Below are positions 10,801 through 22,800 of a stretch of DNA of 64,000 nucleotides, piece by piece. Position 1 is the first letter of the stretch, and each line of letters opens with the position of its first letter. Source of the DNA: Adineta ricciae (lineage: Eukaryota > Rotifera > Eurotatoria > Adinetida > Adinetidae). The translations under genes and the position numbers were made by a program. The stretch covers positions 331,054-395,053 of the forward strand of contig CAJNOJ010000052.1 in NCBI GenBank assembly GCA_905250025.1, in the 5' to 3' direction. Under the pieces are notes generated by a model, which was given only the letters and a program-made list of their open reading frames with translations, was not told the DNA's origin and did not search any database.

Positions 10801-13800
10801 TCAATGTACCCATGATGTTATTCAATCGCCGTTCGAGATTCGAATCGGGAATGGATTTTCGCAGAGAGAATTCGAATACTTCGAGATAACCCGTTAATGA
10901 ATATTGGTACATTGTATTGATCAATGACATTTCCGAAAGAACAAAGAAGAGAATGGCACCACGTTTGGCAGCTGGACGATAACCATCACGAAGTCGTTCA
11001 ATATCTTTGGATGTTTTCAAAGCCAGACGAAGTCTATGAAATCAAATCACTGACCTATTTGATACTTTCAAGAAAGTGACATACTTCTCGTTGACTTCAT
11101 CAGCTTTCGATTTTGTTTCGTCTAACGTTGAAATCAGTTCAGTGTTATCTAACATGTTACCAGTTGAGTTTGCTAATTCACGTAGAAGTGCATCTTCGAG
11201 ATCCTTCAATAGTTTCTTATTAACCGACATTTCTTGTATAAGACGTTCTCGTTGTTCTTCTAATTCTCGTCGTTCATTTTTCACAATAACAGCTAATAAC
11301 TGATCTTCGAGACCTTTCAATGTGACTGTATAGTTGATAACCATCGATTTACCGAAATGTGCAGGTGTTAAACGTGGATTTGGTAATTTTGATGTTAAGT
11401 AAAGACGAAATGATGGATCATAGTCCACTTCTTTATCGCCTAGGACGACGAATTGTCGTCCTTCGGTACCTCGAATGTTCTTTTCGAGAACATTGTCAAT
11501 AACTGGATCGATATATTCGTCGCAATCTTGAAATAAGATTGGAAAGCCGTATTTAATAGACATTTCCAAATGCTTTAAGAAGTCACTGTCATGAAAAGTT
11601 AAGATTTTCAAGTTATTTTTCTCTTCACGTTTTTTAATCCATTTCAAAGCTTGTTGTTGAGGATCAATACAGTACGGAAAACGACTCGATTGAGTTGTTA
11701 AGATACCATTCTGAACGGATAATTCATCAGGTGGTAAACCTTCGCTTGACCATTTCGAGATTTCGACATCACTTGTTAACAACTCATCTAAACGTAATGG
11801 CTGAGAAAGAGGCACTTCTTTCTCTAGGAGATCCTTTTCCCATAGTTCGCAGATTAGTTCTTTACGGAATTCGAATGTGAATGCACCGACATAAGCAAGA
11901 AACGAAGCGCATATTAGTGTGTCACCAAGTAGCCGACGTAGTTTACGTTTTAATTCCTCTAGATCATTGTTCCAACTAAAGAGAAAGAAGTTAGTTACGA
12001 GAAATTCTCGGATTCGGAAGGTTTTACCGTTGTTTCTCAGATGACAGACCCGAAATAAGTTTATCCGCAGCTATAAAAGAAATACGAAAAGATAGTCTGA
12101 GGAAGATGAACGAAAGCAATTGATCATACCGATCTTTCGTCGTTCCATAATCGCTGTTTCTTCTTCAATAACTCGTTTCTTTTCCATAGCTTCTTCATAC
12201 GTTTTATTTAGATCTGACAATGTTTTCTGTAAATCACTAATTTGATTTTGCGTGGCTGTCAGTTCATCCGTTGCACGTTTAGCTTCGGCTTGTAATCGCT
12301 ATAAATAAACAGAACGATAAGAATGTACAAACAGATCAAATGGTTGACCTACCATGACCAAATCTTGTTTAGGTTTGACAACACGATACACTCGAACGCA
12401 ATTCAAGACGTTCTGAGAGTATTTGTACATGCCGGCACCAGCGAGAGATTTCTTACCCATCAATTGAATTAAGTATTCGTTTTTCTTTGCTGGATCTGGT
12501 ACGACATTGTTGACATCTTTCAACAGGCTTTCTTCTAAGATTTCTAGGATAGTACGTAGTTTTCGTTCAGTTGATTGCGATAATTTTTCAATAGGAACTT
12601 CCATTAATGTTTTGAGAAAACCAACATCTTGGAAAGAGAAGAGAAAATTAGAAGAAACATTTGTTTTGTCGTAAGATTCTTACCAGCCATCATGGCCTGA
12701 CATTCTGCCCAGGTATCAGCAGCTGATGGACGTAAGATTGCAAGTACTGAACGACAAACCGTAGCAACAGCAACAGCAGGTTGTTTAAAACCTCTGAAAA
12801 GATGAACAAATTCAAAGATAAAGAATCATCGTTGATCTTACCGAATTTCAGCTACTTGATTGTTTGTAATTTCTCGAACTGCTTTTCTTGCTTCTTCCAA
12901 AGCTGGTAAAGCTGCAGCTAACTCAACATCAGCTTCACCCTATCAAAACAAGATATTCGTTGACGTTCAACATAAAGAAAAGCTTCCAAACCTTTTTCAC
13001 AGCGATTTCTGCCTGTTTGACATCCAATGATTTCTTCTTTTCAATTGCTTCACCTTCCATTTCACGAGCTGATGCGGTCTTCTCCGCGATTTCTGAAAGT
13101 AATTTCTGACATTCTTCCGAACGTTTCAACACTTCTTTTCGTTGCACTTGTAAACGAGCATCAAGTTCTTTTAATTCAATTTGAGCTTCATCAATCTTCT
13201 CCAAACCACCAGCGAGACGTTGTTGCTAAAACATATCAAACAAATTCGTTCGAGCAACATCCATTGCGAATGATCTGTTCACAAACCTGTGCTAGATTCT
13301 CTTTATTCTTTCGCTCTAGTAATCTGAGATACGTTGAAATGAAATCCAAATAGTTCTTTGGCGTGGTGAAATTATGTCGACGAAGTTTTTTTGCAAACTG
13401 TTCACTATAATGTTCAACGGATTGATGAACCATAACCATATGCGTAACAATAGCCTGACGGAATTCTTTCGGAATAAATTCGTTCTAGTAGAAGAAAGAA
13501 AAACAAAATTAATCATGCGAACATTTGATGGAGATTTTCCCAAGGAGAATCATAAAAGGTATAATTTGATAGAGCGATATGTAGACATAAATTGATCAGC
13601 TAGTTTACTTACAAAAGCTTTCCGTACAGACGGAAGTATAAACTACATGTATATATATTAAAATGTGAAATAGGTTGGAAAAGAAAAAGACCATCTCTGA
13701 TCGATTCCTCGTGAGAGAAATGACTTACATCTTCTGAAATAAGTGTTGTTGATACGGCGTACAAAGCCTGTTCAGGCCAAGGTAAGAACCAATCGATAAT

Positions 13801-16800
13801 TGCGTTGTTAATCAAACCTGCGATACAGATCATGAAGACTGTTGATTAAGATCGGCTTTACAAAGTTTTTACCTGGAAAGTTTCGACAGCGTGTTCGTAA
13901 AGTATCACCTGTGGGTGACATGCAAAGAACCACATGTAAATTAACCGAGCATTTGGTGACAAAATATTGCCAAATGCTTTCTTTTGCTGGACTGGCACCG
14001 TTTTTCATAGCTTCGTCTCGAATCTGAAATGAGATGATTACCTGTTGTTGGAAGAAAAGCGTCTTCTCTTACATTCGAAATGATTCCTTCACGTTCTTCG
14101 TCAGCATAGAGGGCAGGTACCATACCGGTTGTTAACATATTATTGATTAATTCGAGAAAGCCTATGCGACAAAAGGAAATAAATGTGAAGAAAGATTTCC
14201 TAGGTAGAACTTTACCTTCTTCTGCAACATGTTGATCACCAAACATGAAAACTACTTTCTTATTTTCCGTGCCGAGTTTATTGTAGAGAACTTTCAAATC
14301 TTCACGGAAATGTGATTCACTATAACCACGACTAAGTTTGATTTCGAAGACTTCACAATGCGCTGCATATGCTGCCAGACGTGTCACTATTCGCAAATGA
14401 AGAAAAACGAGACGATTTTAAAGAAATGCTCCATGAATTGAAATCTTACAGGAAGCTTTTCCGCTACCACCAACACCGACTAACAATGCATTGCCTTTGT
14501 CCATACGAATGACACGATAGATGCGAGTTAAATGTTCAAGAGCATCTTCGAACAAAACTAGATTCATTCGAGTGAATTGTTCGTTATATTCTGCTAGGAT
14601 CTAGATAGATTAACACGAGTAGCAAGTAACTTCAAATATGTGTTGTTCAATTGTCATACTTCTTCAAATATTGCTTTAGCTGCTTCGTAATCAACGATGT
14701 CTTCGTAGATTTGTGCTTCACCAATATCGAGTGCGGTTCGATAGTCACCAAATAGAGATGGTTGACGAAAGATAACTTCACTATGCGGTTTCAGTAATGA
14801 CTGATCGTCGACGAGACTTTGTAGTTTATCCTAAAGAAAGTGAAACTATAAATATTTTTTTCTCGAATGTATTTATTTCTGTAATATACGTCGATAAATT
14901 TTCGATCTTGGACATCAATTAAACGATCGTAGAGTACACGTAAGCATTCATTGCGCCAAACACGTGCCAGGAGAGCAGCTGTTGGAAATCGATCAGGTGT
15001 TGTAAGTACTAAACCATTGAATATTCGACTTAAATCTCGAAGATTGAATATGTAATGAAATTTCGATGGAGTCGGTGGAAGTGCATCCAAAATGGCACTT
15101 TAAAATCAAACAGTGAAAGTAGACGTTGACTTTTCGTAAAGAGAATAACTTACTGATAAAGTTCCATGGTCATTCGAGTCAATATTGGAGCTATATCTTG
15201 TACCTCCTTGTTGAACGGTTGTAAATGTCCTTCGAGAATCGAGTTATAGATTGAAAATAATGATTCTTCAGATGGAAATGTGATGTTGTATACATTGAAC
15301 AGTGAAATAAATCGTGGATCAACATCATTTCTTCCACCACCAGGCTATATCGCACACGACAATATATGTATGAAAAGAGAAATAACCTGACAATCTGACT
15401 CACTTTGCCCATAGCAGCAATAAAGATCATATCTTGATACTTTTTCCAGTTCAGATCCTTTCCTCGATCGTACATACCACCTTTTTCAAGTAATAGTTTC
15501 AGCAAAGCGATCGGCTGTTGTGTACCATATGTATCGACTTTCGGCATGTTGAGATCATCAATAAAGACGACTAGTTTCTTTCCAGGTGGCGGTCCAAAAG
15601 TATCCTTTGTACGTTTTTCAACATTTGATTCGAAATTTCTTTGAACATCCATCGACGATGTTCGCGATGAGAAGTTGATGTTCAACAACAGCTAAAAGAA
15701 AAGAATTTCCTGATGAAATTACAAGAAGATCGATTGCTTTCAACATTACATTCAAATCTGCATTCAATTTTCGTAAGAATGATGTGATAGTTGCAGTTTT
15801 GGAAGTACCCGATTCACCGACGAATAGAACTGGTCGTTTGATACGATAACATAGTTGCAGTAGCCAATCACTTCGACATGTATCGATAGTTGGAACTAAA
15901 ATCTCATAGAATTTTTTCTCGGGATTATGTTGATACTTCGGTACGAGCCGTTTCCATGATATCCAATATCCTTTTGTCGCATCAAAGAAATATTCAAACA
16001 ATGTTTGTTCCTGTGATGGCAATTCATCTAAAATATTTCAAATAATCAACAAATCTCTCATAGAATACGCCTTACCCATCTTAGCAGTGCCGTTCGGACC
16101 TTCATCAACGATATTGATTGACGCGAGATATTTAACTTGAGTATCGAAAATGACACGTGCTTGTTCGGTTAGACCAGCACCTAATGACCAATACAGTGCT
16201 TGAAGAAAGAAGCATGTGTACATATTAGCATCAAGTGCTTCGCTGGTATTTTCATAAGGTTGAAGAAGACTGTCAAGCATGTAACATAATTGACTTGTCT
16301 ATACAAAAAGAAAAAAAATGTATTCTCGGAGAAAAAAGTTCATCTAATCAATATACCATATTGAGATTTGTTAATGGAATAATTTGTTTGAGTTTTTCTC
16401 CTTGTTTACCATCGATAAGACCTTCTAAGATTAATGTAATCAACGGTGGAACGAATTTATCAAATAGTTCATTGAGTAGTTTTTGTTCTTCCTTTTTCTC
16501 ACGTAGGCTGCACCAACGTGTCCAGAATGGTCGATATTTCAAATCTTTTGGATCGACGAAAACCTATTTTCAAATTGCAAAACTAACAAACAACAAAAGT
16601 CAGTTTACAATCTACTAACCATGCCACAACGTGAAACTGTGGCCGGACTTGCGTATTGTAGATCGCCAACTTCGAACATCATCGCACAATGTGGTTGTAA
16701 ACGGATACGTTCGCCATTAGCTAATGTCAATAGTTTGTTATCATCCATGACTGAGTTCTAAAAACAAATACACGATCAATGAATGTACATTTGATTCTTT

Positions 16801-19800
16801 TCGAACAAACCATGTTTTCAATCCAAAGGGCATCGACATCACCATCGTATAAAATATATCGACGTTCTTTCTTATCGGTTGCTTTATTTATTTCACGGAA
16901 AATATTCGATAGTAAACCGTCAGTCCAATCTCGAGATGCCAAATCCAGAAATCCATACAATTCAATAACCGAACATGCTTTTGGATTCAATGTGTATACT
17001 TTCGTCGGTAAACCCATTCTAGAACACACAAATTTTATTTCCATCACTCAACAAAACTTCTTCCTCTTCTACTACCTTGTCTGTGCTTGAACTAGAGTGT
17101 TGATAACCGTACTTTTTCCACCACCTGTCGGTCCGACAACCATAGTCGAATGACGTGTCATCATTGTTTCGTATAACTGTACAACTTTATCAACTTGTAC
17201 TTCATCGACAACGTTGTGCATATGAGCAATTGATTCTCGTACGGCTTTGTCGAATGATGGATAAGTGACACGATCGCATTTCAAGCCAGGGAATAGATCG
17301 GTGATTAAACCTTGAAATAGTGGTACGTCTTCGTAGACAAACTTCGGCATGTTCATATCACGTAAGGCACGCATTAAGACAATGTCCTATGATTGTGTGA
17401 AAACGAAAAAAATTAATAAGATCAATTCCGTAAGAGATCAACGGTTTACTTCTGGTAACTCGGCTGAATTTCGTTTCAATTCACCGGCCATGACCAAAAC
17501 TGATTTCAAGGCACGAAGACCAAAATCATAATGGTATTGTTTCGATAATTGTTCACGAGATAGTTTATATAGGACGACCATTTTCTTTGCCAACATCTAC
17601 ATAGAAGAATGTTTAAACTTTACCAAATCTTTTCGTCATCAACAAACTTTGGCTAATGAAAATCCTTCGGAGAAAAGCATAATTTCACAGATTTGCTGTA
17701 GATCTGGTACGATGACGACGACTGGTCGAAACAGAGCTTTGATAGATTCAGGTAATTCTGTTCGGCCAGCATAGCCAGGATTCATTGTAATGAATGCTCC
17801 AACACGTGAGTCAAGATCAATTTCAACTCCTTCAAAAACAAAACGTTTTGCTTTGGTAATTAAACCTTGTTGGATGGTTTTCAATTGCGATGAAATGACT
17901 GATAAGACTGATGCATCAATTCGATTGAATTCATCAAAACAACCCCAAGCACCACTTTGACATAGACCATTCAAGTTTTTACCAATAGCCTTTGAATAAA
18001 ACAGATTATTTTCACTTTCCTGAACGATTTGTATACTTACCAAACTGTCCATACCTTCACCACAATTCGTTACCACGCAGAGAATACCAAGTGCTTTAGC
18101 TAAATCCTTTACGGATTCAGTTTTACCCGTACCTACAAGTCAAATTCGAATAAAGATACAAAACCTTTCCCCAATAAAACAGAGTCATACCGGCAGGACC
18201 AGCTAAAATAAACAAAAAAACAAATAGTTAAATCTTATCTGTTATTAATAGTTTAACAATGAACTACTAACCTGGTGCACATCCAAGGTACATTGACAGA
18301 GCCTATTAAAATAAAAAAATGAATCGATCTGAAAGAAAATCCGAATTATCATCTTACTTGTGTAATTGTCAAATAAATTCGATCAGTAAGTGGTGTAATG
18401 ACTAGACGACCATTTAAACCCATATATTCATAACCATAACCAAATTCTCCGGTACATTGTCGAATCATTAGTTCATCAGGTTCATTAACCCAATAAAATC
18501 TCAACTGACTTTCCCATTCGAATTCACGTGCATCCAAAATACTAAACACAACATCTTCTTTCTTTTCTGAACGTTGATTTTCCTTACCTGTCTCGAACGA
18601 AAGCATCGATAATATCTTTCGCGTGAACATCGATAATGAGGACAGTGTTAAATTTCTTCCGATCATTACTAGCTAAAGGATTTCGAATCTAAATTGAAAA
18701 CAATTATTGAGTGACATTGAATATGACAAAAAAACACGCGTCTTTCGTACTTCAGCAACGACTTCCTCAATCTGTGCGTTCAATTGTTTAGCATAGTTCT
18801 TCATTGCCATCTTTTGTCCTTTGGCAACTAAGTGCATTCAATAAAATATGAGACCAATCAATATAAATCAACTAAACTGAACCTACCTTTGTTGAATGTG
18901 TCTTCAACTTCCCAACTCCACCTAATAAGAATGAAAAAAAAACGTCTATAACTTTAAATTGATTTCAGTTTTTTTTAACAAACCAGATTTGATTAGCAGC
19001 GAGCACGACCATTCCTTGGTAGTTATACATCCAGCTTGTTCGTGTTTTTCGAAAACGATAATAATAGACGGCTTCTTTCGTAATCAATCGATTTGTTCGT
19101 CTCATTTCTTCTAAAACTTTCGTCATCCAATCTTCGACTCGTCCTTCGGTGACAACGTTCTGTTTAAACTGCATCTCTTCTTTCTCTGCGGAGATCATCG
19201 CTTGAGCTTGAGTGAGTGTGTCACTGACTTTAATCAGCCGGAGACTGGCGATGTTGTCGAACATTTTAATCATATGTTCTTGAATAGCTGATGGTTCAGC
19301 TGAACCCAAAATGGAGAGAAGTTCGTCGTCGGAAATGAAGAAAAATCGTGGAAAAGCATTTCGTTTCGAATCGAGATAATCGTTTAAGCTCTTTTGACAA
19401 CGTTCAAGACCGACAAAGATTGATTCTAGATCAGGTAAACGACTGGGCACATGGCATTGTTTTTTAATTAACGGATCGCGATATGTGTCAGCCATGATTG
19501 ATTTGAATAGTTTATTTTTTTCATCAAACTTCTTCGCTTCCTCAGGCAATTGCGAACGAATATCTCCACTAACGAATATACCTAAAACAACGAAGTTTCT
19601 ACAAGGAAAACTCATCTTATGTTCGAAATTACCTTCGAGATATGTCCATTTACGCTGTACGTTGATCCATAATTCGATAACCTAGAAACAAACGTGAACA
19701 ATTCATTCAAACTCACATTTATCTTACTTCAGCAATATGTGATAAACTCTTCTCCCATTCTTGTACAGTTTTTAAGAATGGTCCGATGTATCTTGAGCCA

Positions 19801-22800
19801 GCCATACCTTGCAAAGCCATAGTATGATCATCTAATTGTTGAAGAACTTCGTCACAAGCTCCCAATACATAACCACGATCTTGGTTGCCTTTCACATACT
19901 TAACAACGTTGAATTTCACTTTCTCCCATGCATCGACAACTTCCCGTACACCCTAGATATAAATATAAGTATGCTATTATCGTTCTTATCGAAAATCTTT
20001 GCTTTTTCTACCTTCTCAATTTGAAGTTCTTTCGTAGCAGACGTGACGATATTCTGAATGACATCGTTGAAACGTTGTAAGTTCATTTGGAAGAGATTTT
20101 CTAATGTAAACGATTCTGGGTTCATATCGAATTCGATACTTGTTTCTTTCATCAGTGTGCGCCAATGACGTTCACGTAGAGCTTCATTTTTCAAGTCTAA
20201 CATCAATGGTAATGATTCGCGGAATTCTTTCATTCCGGTTTCGATTAGTTTCGCTAATGGCATGCCTTTCACTTCACGTGGCATTTTCTTCAGTTCTTTG
20301 ATGAAATTTTCAATTCCGTCTACCAGTAATTGCACGTCCAAATCACGCCATAATGTTTCCGACCATACTTGTCGAGCTTTGATTTGTGATTCGTACAATT
20401 GATAGAGTTTTTCTAAGTTTTTCATTTCTTTTTGAACAACATACAATTCCGGATAGGATGAAATCGGTAAATTGAAGAGTTTCTCAGCATTGGTTAATTC
20501 TTGTTTTTCGGCTTCGATCTTCGTTAGTTCATCACGATAGATTTTCATTAATTTTAAACCTTGTGATAACTCATCGGCAGTTTTAATTGAACCAGGACCA
20601 AACTTAGCGAATTTTTCTGCAAAAGCGATGATTGATTTGCGTAGACGATCAAGTTGAATAAGAGTAATTTCGGTGAAACGACTTTTCACACGTTTGAGAT
20701 TAACATCACGATGTTTCGAATTGAGAAAGATTTCATCCCATCGACGTTTCAGCGACTGAAGAATCGCTCTTTCTTCGTCCGTGACCTTCAAACATAAGTA
20801 TTAAAATCGAACAGAAAATCATTCGTCTCATTTACTTTGTAATGATAAGATTCAAGTAAATTATATTTGTCTTTTACATTATTGGCTTTTGCTTCGATCA
20901 AATCGGATTGACTTTGGATTTCTGCAATAGTTCGCAAGACGAACTTCAAATCTTCTAACGTATCTGTCGATAATTTGAGATTCTTTTCGTATTCCTATGA
21001 AAGAAAATAAAACATCATAGAAACGCTTGAGAATGAATATTTCGAGCGAATCTTACATCAAGTTTATCACGCAGTTCAAATAATCTCGCTCGAGCTTCAT
21101 CAGCAAGAAACCGATTAAACATATTGATCGTCTCTCGCGCATGAGTAGTTAAATCATTTAAGAACGAATGCAAATTCAATTGCATGAAATCGAAATCTTT
21201 CAAACGGTTCATTGCTGTCAACTAAAACAGATGAACAATTTCCAAATCTTCGTACTGATAAACAATAGGAAACCCACTTCATCCAGATTCTTTTGATATT
21301 TTGTTACTTCTTCGTCAAATGCACCTAACGATGGATGTTTTGCAAAGAATTTCTCGACAGCCGCCAACTAGAACAGCGAAACGTGTACTGAATAACTTCC
21401 AACTCAAATTCAATGTTTACTTTATCTGATCGCCATAGATGTTTGAAATCACGAAATTTTAATAGAAATTTCTTCATGTTAGCAATGGTATTTTGTACAA
21501 CGTTTTGTGCTGATGCGGCAATTTCGTGTATATCAGGAATGAATTTAACATCATCATAGAATGTATAGATATGTTCAGCTTCCTGAGTTGATGATGATGA
21601 TGCTGTCGTTGCTGAATGTTTTGGATTCGTCGGGATAATCGCTGACGAAGTCTCGAAATCGTTTCCTCCTTGTCCACCTGCTGTCGTCATAGCACTTTGT
21701 GATTTGTCGTATTTGATAGGTGTGACCTCGACACATGATCCATCCTTCCATCGATAGAAATAACTGGTACTATAAATAGAGAAAGATCAAAAACAACAGT
21801 AGAGCTTTTTGTTTTAATGTTAGCTTAAAAATCCTCGAAATAACAATAGCAAATGTTAATATCTCTGATGGAAAGCTGAATTAGGAATGCATGATTTTTC
21901 TGTACACTAGAAATCTTATCAGACTAAAACAATATATCAACGACGAAAACTTTTCACCAAAAACAATCGCGCATGAAGAAGAGAAAAACAAAGTTATTTC
22001 GATGTTAATTCTTTCGCACAAACAGTTTCATGAGCAACAGCGTCGCGCATTTGCAATGCTCTCTGACGTAAACTAGTCAAATGTTGTTGTTGATTATCGA
22101 TCAGGTGGATTAATTGTTTGGTATATTTTTCTCGATCGTAGTTCATATGTGTCGAAGAATCGAAGACAGTTTGATGGCCAGCGAGTAATTGTGGTAATTC
22201 ATCGAGAAATCCATGATGCGATTCTAATGTTAAGTCTTCTAGTTCGTGCGAGCGAGCTATGGCTTGTTCGAATTTATGTCTCGATTGATTTGTTTTGGAT
22301 AGTTGCGATCTACTCGAATAATTCAGTTGAGGTTTCGATATGGTTGTACGCGATGGCGGAATCACTTGTGTGCTTGATTCGTTCAACAGTTCATCATCAT
22401 CGTAATAGTCATCTTCATCCGGTGACGGAGAATCATCATGTAGAACTGGATTGGATTTTTGATGAAGTTCGATCCCACGTTGTTTCAATTCGTCAACGTT
22501 CAATTCTTTGACACGATCAGCATACCGCAATGTATTTAACGTATGGTCAACATCGCTACTGCCAGGAGAGATCATGGCAATCATACAGATCTTACATTTC
22601 TCACCAATAAATGAATCACGAAGAACTTTAGTGAGAGTTGAACCACGGAATGGAATATGTTCAGCGTTACGACCTAGCGCGCGTATACATTCTTTTAATG
22701 TTAACAGCGATTTATTGATTTGCGCACCTTCCATCAGTGTTGTTTTATCATTGGTTTGCGTATCTCGGCCACGTTCGCTGCCAGCTAGATCGATTAACGA

